Positions 7,630 through 13,171 of a stretch of 13,171 bases of DNA are shown here, in pieces. Numbering within the stretch: position 1 is the first letter of the stretch; each line of letters starts with the position of its first letter. The stretch covers positions 1 to 13,171 of the forward strand of contig NYVP01000188.1 of assembly GCA_002684575.1 (NCBI GenBank), given 5' to 3'. The DNA comes from Verrucomicrobiales bacterium. GTDB lineage: Bacteria > Verrucomicrobiota > Verrucomicrobiia > Verrucomicrobiales > DEV007. The position numbers and the translations under genes are program-made. Under the pieces are notes generated by a model. That model ran no database searches. It was not told where the DNA came from and was given only the letters and a program-made list of their open reading frames with translations.

Positions 7630-8754
7630 GTGGTTGAATCAATTCATAAACAAACCAGAGCGCTCCGTCCACACGGATCGCTCATATTTTTTATTCCACT
7701 TGCTGCACTTTGTTTAATTTGGCTAGCAAGCAAACAAATTTTTTCAATAGTTCCCTCTGCATCGTCATGGATTTGGGTTTTCTCCTTAGCGTTTATGGGA
7801 ATGGCGCACGGCAGCCTGGATCTTCATGTCCAAGAATGGTCGAAAAACGGTGAATTCAAGGCCAAAGGTTGGACCAAATTTTTTTGGTACATTGGTTTGA
7901 TGGTTTTGACCTTTTCGCTCTTTTATATTTTTCCCTTAATCGTAACATTGGCATTCTTAACCCTAACAGCGATTCATTTCGGTGAAGCTGACAGAGTGCA
8001 TGCGGTAGAATGTTTTGGAAGCTCTTCATACATTCCCAAATCATGGGCCTGGACGAGAGGATCTTTTGTAGTTGCAATTCCTTCAGTACTGCATCCCATG
8101 AAAACTTGGGAACCATTTTATCACCTCAGTAATTATTCCTACGATTTAGTTTTAGGTAACTCAATAGCAATTTTCGGCTTCTCTCTACTCGTAGTAACAA
8201 TAACCTTGTCTGTAGTTGGTTCTTTTGATCGAAGGATAAAATGGTCTTCACCTATAGTTGCAGCATATATTTTCGAATCCATCATATGTTTGTTATGGTT
8301 CGTATATTTACCACCCCTTTTTGCTATAGGCGGCTATTTTCTAGCAATTCATTCTACAAAACATATGATCAGGCTTTCACAATTCAAAATACAAAAAAAT
8401 AAGAACTCAGATATTCTGAGAAGTGTATTAAAGCTTCACGTTGACGCTGTGTGGCTTGGAGCACCGGCATATTTAGTAGTTATAATTTGGTCATATTTCC
8501 TTGGTGCTGACTGGGCCTCCTCCTTAGCGTTTGCCTCGATAGGTTTTTATCTGATCTCAACTTTTCCTCACCACCTGCTTGTGGCCAAAATTCCGATTAG
8601 AAACTTTATCTCTGAACCCAATGATTCCGTGCTTGATAAAACCATTCAAAAATTTTCATCATCCTTAATGAAATTTAATATCAATAGTGGACATGATGAT
8701 GTCTACTCAAGCAGCGCTCCTGAAAGGGCATCAAGTTCTAGTCACATAGAATAG
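7630..8754 (+). CDS. blh: beta-carotene 15,15'-dioxygenase, Brp/Blh family
   Basis: This is an integral membrane enzyme of about 374 residues that cleaves beta-carotene into two retinal molecules, the chromophore of the adjacent rhodopsin. The four iron-binding histidines of the family are recognisable: H60 in MAHGSLD, H116 in IHFGEAD, and H241 with H245 in HSTKH. The PHH near 313-315 is also family-typical. Spacing (56, 125 and 4 residues) is close to that of the characterised marine Blh. Multiple hydrophobic helices fill most of the length, and the last 40 residues are a polar Ser-rich tail. The start is a GTG immediately after the TAG of the rhodopsin gene with no gap, so the two are co-transcribed and probably translationally coupled. 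No carotenoid synthesis genes (crtE, B, I, Y) are in the window, so beta-carotene must be made from elsewhere in the genome. Confidence 0.95.
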   Translation: MVESIHKQTRALRPHGSLIFFIPLAALCLIWLASKQIFSIVPSASSWIWVFSLAFMGMAHGSLDLHVQEWSKNGEFKAKGWTKFFWYIGLMVLTFSLFYIFPLIVTLAFLTLTAIHFGEADRVHAVECFGSSSYIPKSWAWTRGSFVVAIPSVLHPMKTWEPFYHLSNYSYDLVLGNSIAIFGFSLLVVTITLSVVGSFDRRIKWSSPIVAAYIFESIICLLWFVYLPPLFAIGGYFLAIHSTKHMIRLSQFKIQKNKNSDILRSVLKLHVDAVWLGAPAYLVVIIWSYFLGADWASSLAFASIGFYLISTFPHHLLVAKIPIRNFISEPNDSVLDKTIQKFSSSLMKFNINSGHDDVYSSSAPERASSSSHIE

Positions 8755-8839
8755 TCATAAATTTCCAATAGTGACCTGTATAAATATAATTCTGGAACCA
8801 TCAGTGAGGTTATTTTACCATTAAGGTAATTATCGGCTG

Positions 8840-10120
8840 ATGAGACTAACAATCCTGCTTCTATTTTGTTTTACAACATTTTCCTTTTTACTCCAGGGTG
8901 ATACTAAAAAGGTAAATGTTTTATTTATTCTTGCTGATGATGTTGGATATGAAGGATTGACTTGTTATGGAGGTGATTCCTATCCAACACCTATTCTTGA
9001 TGGTTTAGCAAACACAGGCATTCAGGCAATGCACTGCTATAGCATGCCGGTCTGTCATCCTACACGAATGGCGTTACTAACAGGTTGCTATCCCAAAAAT
9101 ATTGGTAGTCCACGATGGGGAACGTTTCCAAGAAAATTAGAAAGAAAGACAATAGCAAGCGTGCTTAAGAAAGCTGGTTACACAACAGCGGTGGCTGGCA
9201 AGTGGCAATTAGCCCTTCTTAAGGATGATCCTAAACAACCTTTTAGATTAGGCTTTGATGATTTTTGTGTTTTCGGTTGGCATGAGGGACCAAGGTATCA
9301 TGATCCGATGATATACGAGAACGGTTCTGTTAAAACTGGAACAAAAGGCAAATTTGGACCAGATCTCTATCGGGAATTTCTTGAGGATCATATGCTTAAG
9401 GCTCAGAAAAAAAACCAACCTTTTTTTAGTTTTTACTCAATGGCCTTATGCCATGATGTTACCGATGATCTTAAAAAGCCTGTTCCGGTTTCTCCTAGTG
9501 GTAAGTATTTAGACTACCGTGAAATGATTGTTGAAATGGATCGTCAGACTGGTTTGTTGATTGATTTTCTAAATAAAAATGGATTACGCGAAAATACACT
9601 TTTAGTTTTTGTAACTGACAACGGAACTCCTTCAAGATTTATTGCCTACCCAGATGGGAATAAACTGATTAAAGAGCCCATTTTTTCGAATTTAAACGGA
9701 CAAAGAATTCAAGGTGGTAAGGGCAAGCTAGATGATACTGGGACTAGAGTTCCTCTCATAATCAACTGGCCGTCTATTATAGAGAAAGGGCGTAAAACAG
9801 ATGATTTGATCGATATGTCAGATTTTTTTGCAACTTTTATTGAAGTGGCTGGGTTAAATCATAATCAAAAGATCGATGGGGTGAGCTTTTTGCCCATGAT
9901 GAAAGGCGGGAAATCTCCACGTTCTTGGGCATACAGTGAGTCTAAACAAAAGTGGTGGGTTAGGAATAAGTCCTACAAGTTGTACAATAATGGTAATTTT
10001 GTGGAAGTGAGTTCTACCGATCCTGGAAAAGAAACTTCTCTTGATAGGCCACTTACTAATTTACAAGAAAAGGCATTTAAATTGTTAGGTCAGGCAAGAC
10101 CGCATCGTACAAATCCCTAA
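8840..10120 (+). CDS. secreted arylsulfatase-like sulfatase (family S1, formylglycine type)
   Basis: A signal peptide (residues 1-20) precedes a sulfatase domain of about 400 residues. Visible active-site elements are D33-D34 in FILADDVGY (calcium ligands), C72 in VCHPTRMALLTG (the CxPxR formylglycine motif, with R76), K121 in VAGKWQL, H205 in LCHD, D260-N261 in VTDNGTPS (calcium ligands), and K296 in the GGKGK loop. The usual GKWH motif reads GKWQ here, so the active-site His that normally follows the Lys is replaced by Gln-123. The protein should hydrolyse sulfate esters, most likely on algal polysaccharides, after maturation by a formylglycine-generating enzyme not present here. At 426 residues it is a compact member. 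It ends 2 bases from the convergent gene on the other strand. Confidence 0.92.
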   Translation: MRLTILLLFCFTTFSFLLQGDTKKVNVLFILADDVGYEGLTCYGGDSYPTPILDGLANTGIQAMHCYSMPVCHPTRMALLTGCYPKNIGSPRWGTFPRKLERKTIASVLKKAGYTTAVAGKWQLALLKDDPKQPFRLGFDDFCVFGWHEGPRYHDPMIYENGSVKTGTKGKFGPDLYREFLEDHMLKAQKKNQPFFSFYSMALCHDVTDDLKKPVPVSPSGKYLDYREMIVEMDRQTGLLIDFLNKNGLRENTLLVFVTDNGTPSRFIAYPDGNKLIKEPIFSNLNGQRIQGGKGKLDDTGTRVPLIINWPSIIEKGRKTDDLIDMSDFFATFIEVAGLNHNQKIDGVSFLPMMKGGKSPRSWAYSESKQKWWVRNKSYKLYNNGNFVEVSSTDPGKETSLDRPLTNLQEKAFKLLGQARPHRTNP

Positions 10121-10122
10121 TT

Positions 10123-10914
10123 CTAATTTTCATTATCAGGAATAAAAGCTGAAATCATTTTTCTGAAGCCATCTACTTGTTTGCGGTAACTAGAGACCTG
10201 TTCAACATCCAAGAACTCAGCAACACCATTAATCCTTTTGTCCAGAGCATCATCAATAAATCCCATAAATTGGTCTCTATTAACATTGGTCATATCCATT
10301 GACTCCGGTTTTTCTGAAGCATTAATCTCAATAAACAAGTCACGGGCCTGATCGATTTGATCCTCTGTAATTCCAGTTATTTCTCTTATTCCGTCAAGGT
10401 CTTCTTCTGTTTTCTTTTCGATTCTCTTTATCTCGCGTTCTTCTGCATACGTTTCATATTCTGCGAGTTGATTTTCCGAGAGAAGACCCTGCATTGCATT
10501 ATCAATGGAAGAATAATTATCCTCGTCTGAAGCGATAAGATCAGCAATCGTAGCCTTTCCAGTTAACAACTTCAAGCCAGCTTCTGACTGAGTTTTTGAC
10601 TTCGCTTCTAGGAGTTCTTGAAGTTTGTTTTTTTGGTTCGCCGTAAGTGTCAGCCTTTCGGCTAATTTATCGACCTCAACACTGACTTCTGCTTTTTGTT
10701 TGTTTTCACCAAGAGCCATGATAGTTTCCCAGAACTCATTGCCCTTCTCTTCATCTTTTTTCTCATTCTTGTCTTCTACCTCAGGTTTCTCAGGTAAGGG
10801 ATTTTTTTCTGGGCCTGTATTGGCTATTGATAATCGAGATGCCTTTGATAATTGATTGGAGTCATTCAATGCCTTTTCAGATTGTTGAGTGATTAAATTT
10901 TTTTTCTGGTTCAT
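10123..10914 (-). CDS. acidic helical protein with duplicated LTxxQ-type repeats, unknown function
   Basis: This 263-residue, strongly charged, helix-rich protein has a disordered Pro/Glu/Lys linker at about 35-58. After that there are two copies of the same layout: LTANQKNKLQELL (90-102) then LLSENQLAEYETY (144-156), and ITEDQIDQARDLF (182-194) then FLDVEQVSSYRKQ (234-246). The Q-to-Q spacing is 55 and 53 residues, so the domain looks internally duplicated. The motifs resemble those in Spy/CpxP-like LTxxQ periplasmic proteins, but I cannot assign a family. As called from the ATG at 10914 it lacks a membrane segment. A 48-codon frame overlapping its start encodes one, and the two are probably a single gene split at an A8 run (see 10877-11023). 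Confidence 0.65.
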   Translation of the reverse strand: MNQKKNLITQQSEKALNDSNQLSKASRLSIANTGPEKNPLPEKPEVEDKNEKKDEEKGNEFWETIMALGENKQKAEVSVEVDKLAERLTLTANQKNKLQELLEAKSKTQSEAGLKLLTGKATIADLIASDEDNYSSIDNAMQGLLSENQLAEYETYAEEREIKRIEKKTEEDLDGIREITGITEDQIDQARDLFIEINASEKPESMDMTNVNRDQFMGFIDDALDKRINGVAEFLDVEQVSSYRKQVDGFRKMISAFIPDNEN

Positions 10915-11023
10915 CTACTCCAACAACGTATTGAGCAAATAAAACACCGATGACTCCTGCAAATAAACCAAAGACAAATCCTATTATCATCTTTGGAGAA
11001 TTTTTATTCTCTACATCATTCAT
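10877..11023 (-). CDS. N-terminal membrane anchor in the other frame (probable 5' part of the acidic repeat gene)
   Basis: On the minus strand, an ATG at 11023 opens a 48-residue frame, MNDVENKNSPKMIIGFVFGL and onward, with one transmembrane helix at about 12-34 and a C-terminus VDEPEKK. It overlaps the start of the 263-aa gene by 38 bases and stops at 10877-10879. At the A8 run (10898-10905 on this strand) removing one A would continue EPEK directly into NLITQQSEKA of the downstream frame. That would give a single protein of about 300 residues: anchor, flexible linker, then repeat domain. Either this is a homopolymer sequencing error, a recent frameshift, or expression by slippage. As a standalone 48-aa protein it is less convincing. 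Confidence 0.5.
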   Translation of the reverse strand: MNDVENKNSPKMIIGFVFGLFAGVIGVLFAQYVVGVDEPEKKFNHSTI

Positions 11024-11055
11024 TACTTATAAACTTAACCTAATATTGGGAATTG

Positions 11056-11074
11056 ATTAAAATTAAATTTTAAT
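11056..11074. repeat. 19-bp AT palindrome between divergent genes
   Basis: ATTAAAAT-TAA-ATTTTAAT is a perfect 8-3-8 inverted repeat in the roughly 97-base gap between the minus-strand anchor frame and the plus-strand esterase. It lies 32 bases from the minus-strand ATG and 46 bases from the esterase ATG, so it could be a shared operator. The low complexity keeps confidence low. Confidence 0.3.
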
Positions 11075-11120
11075 ACCGACTACGGTTGTTAATTTTTGTT
11101 CAATAGTGTTATTCTGAGGA

Positions 11121-12368
11121 ATGATAAGGATAATATTTATTTTATCGGTCACGATAATATTTGGTTTTTCAGATAATGAAAAATGGGAGCCAGTTATTGT
11201 TCCAGAAAAAAAAGAAGGGCTAATAAATAGTGCGAGAGAGATTGAAGTCTTCCAACATGGGATAAAAAAAGAATGGGGATATAATAAACCACAAACTGAC
11301 ACTTTTATTGTCATTCATCCTGATTCTCCTAAGAAAAATGCTCCATTATATGTTGTTTTACACTCAGCGGGGCATGATGTTTTTTCTGCTGTTAAGTGTA
11401 CAAAACAAGTCGGAAACCATGATATTTATCACTCTCCGCCAAGTTTTTATGCCCTTTATGTCGATTGTAGGGCCAACAAAGGAGATTGGTGGTGGGGAGG
11501 AATGCATGCGAGAGATGCTAATCTTAAAAAACAAAATTCAGGCGTATCAACCCGGCCGGTTGAAAAGCGAGTTATAGATACGGTTAAGTGGGTCACGGAT
11601 AATTATGATATTGATCCTAACAGAGTTTATTTGTCGGGCAACTCAATGGGGGGAAGTGGTGCGCTAGGGATTGGCTTGCGTCATGGAGATATTTTTGCGG
11701 CAATCAAAGCCAATGTTCCGGCAGGTATAGAGCATGCCGATCAGAGAATGTCATTCTCTGATTTTAAAAAATCAGAGAACCTTAACCTGCCTGATCCTCC
11801 AATCACATTAAATTACTCCGGTCAAAATGATGGCTGGTCCTTCGGTCATGACAGATTTGTTAATGCGATGAATGGAAGAAAGTACCCTCTTTATTTTTAC
11901 TGGGGAGCGTTTGGTCATGCTAATAATCATGCAAGAATTCTTAAAGTAAATGACCTTATCAACTCGTTTGATTGGCTTAATGTTAGAAAAAACCAGGCCT
12001 ATCCAGTTTTTACCAATGCTTCGTGTAACAGTAAATTGCCCTGGCCTGATAACTTGAAAGATAAAAAGTCAGGCCAGCTAAATGCATTTTTTAGATGGAG
12101 ATCAATCAGTGATACAGAAAAAGATTTTAAGATTTCCCTTTTTATGATCTCGTCTGATCAATTGAAAACCGAATTCCGAATTCCTGAAAAAGCAGCTACT
12201 GATGTGAGTTTGCGGAGATTACAGAGAATGAAGCTTAACGAAGGAGATTCAGTGAAGTGGAGTTTTGGAAAAGTGAATGGAGAAACTATTATTGGCTCTG
12301 ATAATATATTTACCGTCAAAAATCTAAATCTGACAAGTACCCCACAAACCTTGTCTATTAACAAGTAA
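11121..12368 (+). CDS. secreted alpha/beta hydrolase (esterase / PHB-depolymerase-like)
   Basis: This 415-residue protein starts with a short signal peptide (about 1-17). Its catalytic domain shows an oxyanion-region strand YVVLHSAGHD (about 78-87), the nucleophile elbow YLSGNSMGGSGA with S175, an acid candidate D237 in SGQNDGWSFGH, and a catalytic His in WGAFGHANNH (H266 or H270). This arrangement matches the PHB-depolymerase, feruloyl-esterase and CE1-like group of secreted esterases. A domain of about 120 residues follows, with PWPDNL and SGQLNAFFRWRS, probably a beta-sandwich. The motif DWWWGGMHARDAN near 122-134 is an aromatic-rich loop probably lining the active site. The substrate could be an acyl ester on polysaccharide or a polyester; I cannot tell which. 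GAGG lies just before the ATG but is too close to be a normal ribosome binding site. Confidence 0.8.
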   Translation: MIRIIFILSVTIIFGFSDNEKWEPVIVPEKKEGLINSAREIEVFQHGIKKEWGYNKPQTDTFIVIHPDSPKKNAPLYVVLHSAGHDVFSAVKCTKQVGNHDIYHSPPSFYALYVDCRANKGDWWWGGMHARDANLKKQNSGVSTRPVEKRVIDTVKWVTDNYDIDPNRVYLSGNSMGGSGALGIGLRHGDIFAAIKANVPAGIEHADQRMSFSDFKKSENLNLPDPPITLNYSGQNDGWSFGHDRFVNAMNGRKYPLYFYWGAFGHANNHARILKVNDLINSFDWLNVRKNQAYPVFTNASCNSKLPWPDNLKDKKSGQLNAFFRWRSISDTEKDFKISLFMISSDQLKTEFRIPEKAATDVSLRRLQRMKLNEGDSVKWSFGKVNGETIIGSDNIFTVKNLNLTSTPQTLSINK

Positions 12369-12438
12369 ATTTGATTTTTTATGTCACTTGACTAGTGGCT
12401 TTGTAGCTTATATTAACTATAATTAAACTACATAATAT

Positions 12439-12660
12439 ATGGAAATATCTATTCTCTATTGAGGAATGTGAAACTACAAACCTCAAGCCGTCAGTTTGGC
12501 GGATAAAATAAAGAGTGAGTTTGCAGATGCAAATGTCGAAATCGTTGAAGGAAGTGGTGGAGTCTTTGAAGTTACCTTTGATGGTAAGTTAATTTACTCT
12601 AAAAAAGAGACAGGAGAATTTCCTGAGGAGCAGGATATTTTGAATATATTAAAAGGATAG
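12439..12660 (+). CDS. selW: SelW-like (Rdx / SelT-SelW-SelH family) selenoprotein with UxxU motif
   Basis: Read from the ATG at 12439 to the TAG at 12658-12660 through two in-frame TGA codons (12460-12462 and 12469-12471), this gives 73 residues. It begins MEISILY-U-GM-U-NYKPQA and continues with a helix SLADKIKSEF, a turn VEIVEGSGGVFEV, and FDGKLIYSKKETGEFPEE. This matches the thioredoxin-like SelW/Rdx fold along its whole length (compare YCGAUGYK and the later GxFEVxxxGKLIxSKK in animal SelW). Both TGAs fall exactly on the CxxC/CxxU redox positions, so they most likely encode selenocysteine (U8, U11). No in-frame ATG exists after the second TGA, and TAA lies just upstream, so normal callers miss it. 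A SECIS-like hairpin follows at 12488-12502. The expected role is a small cytosolic thiol/selenol redox protein. Chance decay to TGA at just these two codons seems very unlikely. Confidence 0.85.
12488..12502 (+). promoter_or_regulatory. candidate bacterial SECIS hairpin in the SelW-like gene
   Basis: CCGTC (12488-12492) pairs with GGCGG (12498-12502), four Watson-Crick pairs and one G-U, closing a 5-base loop AGTTT whose second base is G. The apical loop begins 21 bases after the second TGA and 30 bases after the first. Both fit the spacing known for bacterial SECIS elements (about 16-37 bases), so one element could serve both codons through SelB. The stem is short and another fold (CAAAC 12477-12481 with GTTTG 12494-12498) competes. 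Confidence 0.5.
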
Positions 12661-12667
12661 AATTATT

Positions 12668-12702
12668 GAGCTTAAATTTTTTTCATTTATCAAAAAAAGC
12701 TC
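12668..12702 (+). terminator. hairpin after the SelW-like gene
   Basis: GAGCTT (12668-12673) pairs with AAGCTC (12697-12702). A T7 run (12677-12683) and an A7 run (12692-12698) can extend the stem after a 3-base bulge. It begins 8 bases after the stop codon. No T-tract follows on this strand, so termination is uncertain; it may stabilise the 3' end instead. Confidence 0.35.
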
Positions 12703-12748
12703 GCATAAATATTGAGATCCAAGTTTAAATAAAAATTGAAAGTTTCAT

Positions 12749-12817
12749 GAGCTTAGGCTCACGAGGAGCCGTCCCTCTTCCTTTATTTATAACCCCACTT
12801 TGAAGGAAGGGGACGGC
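12749..12817 (+). ncRNA. structured region with 15-16 bp inverted repeat, candidate ncRNA
   Basis: The left arm at 12768-12783 (GCCGTCCCTCTTCCTT) pairs almost perfectly with the right arm at 12803-12817 (AAGGAAGGGGACGGC), one base bulged, around a 19-base loop. Just upstream, GAGC-ttag-GCTC (12749-12760) and GGCTC-acgag-GAGCC (12756-12770) are two further hairpins that share bases with each other, and the second shares GCC with the long stem, so the folds are mutually exclusive. It is GC-rich against an AT-rich background, and a terminator-like hairpin with T8 ends at 12900. This could be a small RNA, a switching attenuator, or a dispersed intergenic repeat. I do not recognise a known riboswitch class. 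Confidence 0.4.
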
Positions 12818-12873
12818 CAGTCTCAGCAAGTCCCGAGTATTTACATACACGAGTCACATATATAACTCCGCCT

Positions 12874-12900
12874 CTAAGTCAAATCTTAGCAATTTTTTTT
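12874..12900 (+). terminator. weak factor-independent terminator
   Basis: CTAAG (12874-12878) pairs with CTTAG (12885-12889) around a 6-base loop, followed by CAA and T8 (12893-12900). The T-tract is good but the stem is short and AT-rich. It would end a transcript coming through the structured region upstream. Confidence 0.4.
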
Positions 12901-13056
12901 AACAATTTCGGCACACGTTATAAAAATAGGGTTTTTGTGCATTTTTAATTTAAAATTTTTCACCAGACATTGGGTTTTGGAATGCAATAGTTAAGAAATA
13001 CGTAGTTTTTTATTCACTATATGTATTGAAAATCTTTTTTAGGAGATTTTATTTTA

Positions 13057-13073
13057 TTGGCACAAGAGTTGCG
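13057..13073 (+). promoter_or_regulatory. sigma-54 (RpoN) promoter
   Basis: TTGGCAC (13057-13063) and TTGC (13069-13072) carry the invariant GG and GC separated by exactly 10 bases, matching the -24/-12 consensus TGGCAC-N5-TTGC. The start of transcription should lie near 13084, about 17 bases before the ATG at 13101. Such promoters need an enhancer-binding ATPase; I could not identify its binding site upstream. Confidence 0.7.
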
Positions 13074-13100
13074 CGAATTTTATAAAAATAAATTCAAATT

Positions 13101-13171
13101 ATGCACATATTAGTACAACACGAGGTTGAAGATTTTGAAGTGTGGAAAAAAGTTTACGATGAAGATGAGCC
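13101..13171 (+). CDS. small ABM/dimeric alpha-beta barrel-like protein, 3' truncated
   Basis: Only the first 23 codons are in the window: MHILVQHEVEDFEVWKKVYD followed by EDE. A first beta-strand (HILVQHEV) followed by a DF-x-x-W-K-x-V-Y-D helix start is what the small cyclase or antibiotic-biosynthesis-monooxygenase type of ferredoxin-like barrel proteins show (members often begin with a strand then VxDFxxWKxxFD). The function cannot be specified from this fragment. The ATG is 28 bases after a strong sigma-54 promoter, so expression is probably conditional. Confidence 0.55.
   Translation, partial: MHILVQHEVEDFEVWKKVYDEDE

Larger units (their letters stand above)
12661..13100 (+). other. 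440-base non-coding stretch with RNA structure and a sigma-54 promoter
   Basis: I see no convincing reading frame on either strand. In order it holds an inverted repeat just after the SelW-like stop (12668-12702), a cluster of hairpins with a long inverted repeat (12749-12817), a terminator-like hairpin with T8 (12874-12900), an AT-rich stretch without clear signals (12901-13056), and a sigma-54 promoter (13057-13073) leading into the final gene. Confidence 0.6.

Noticed and set aside
8815..8829. Hairpin TTACC-ATTAA-GGTAA between blh and the sulfatase
   Set aside because: A 5-bp AT-rich stem with no T-tract is too weak to call a terminator or operator.
12388..12414. Possible promoter TTGACT ... 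TATATT before the SelW-like gene
   Set aside because: The spacer to TATATT is about 15 bases and to the later TATAAT about 24, both outside the normal range; the region is too AT-rich to call.
12460..12471. The two TGA codons as evidence of a decayed pseudogene or an alternative genetic code
   Set aside because: The rest of the frame is intact, the TGAs fall exactly on the redox motif positions, and TGA is a normal stop in the PSD1 gene ending at 4060.
12749..12900. tRNA-Sec (selC) or another known RNA gene near the selenoprotein
   Set aside because: There is no acceptor-stem plus T-loop arrangement, no GTTCGA-type T-loop and no CCA-adjacent stem, so the structure is not a tRNA.
12901..13056. 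CRISPR-like or tandem repeats in the AT-rich tail region
   Set aside because: Only short A/T runs and one bulged GCACA/TGTGC pairing are visible; there are no regularly spaced repeats.

Overview
This window looks like a fragment of a marine, AT-rich PVC-superphylum genome (Verrucomicrobiota or Planctomycetota; I cannot separate the two). The evidence is an adjacent PSCyt1/PSCyt2/PSD1 cytochrome-type protein and DUF1501 Tat protein, a secreted CxPxR sulfatase, secreted esterases, and a proteorhodopsin. TGA is a normal stop in at least one well-supported gene (the PSD1 protein, ending at 4060), so the genetic code is standard.

Layout: 1-1050 is the 3' part of a secreted-type alpha/beta hydrolase, followed by a 63-aa single-span protein. 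From a clear promoter, 1439-5448 encodes the PSD1 protein and the DUF1501 protein as a tight pair. Next come a 37-aa membrane peptide (too short for standard gene calling) and a membrane-anchored amidohydrolase (5477-6670). A proteorhodopsin and blh, the beta-carotene cleavage enzyme that makes its retinal, form a zero-gap operon at 6832-8754. A sulfatase (8840-10120) converges on an acidic repeat protein on the minus strand (10123-11023), whose N-terminal membrane anchor lies in another frame across an A8 run. Divergent from that gene is a secreted serine esterase (11121-12368).

The main discovery candidate is 12439-12660. Read through two in-frame TGA codons, it encodes a complete 73-aa SelW-like (Rdx/SelT/SelW/SelH) protein. 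The two TGAs sit exactly at the two positions of the family's CxxC/CxxU redox motif, giving UxxU. A small hairpin with a G at the second loop position follows at the right distance to serve as a bacterial SECIS for both codons. Conventional gene callers would miss this gene.

The last 440 bases before the final gene are non-coding but structured. They hold a 15-16 bp inverted repeat with competing hairpins (possible ncRNA), a weak terminator, and a near-consensus sigma-54 promoter driving a truncated gene that begins at 13101.

Taken together the genes suggest a particle- or polysaccharide-associated marine heterotroph that secretes sulfatases and esterases, supplements energy with a green-tuned proton-pumping rhodopsin, and uses selenium in a small redox protein. 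The links between operons are inference; the gene calls come from motifs read directly in the sequence.
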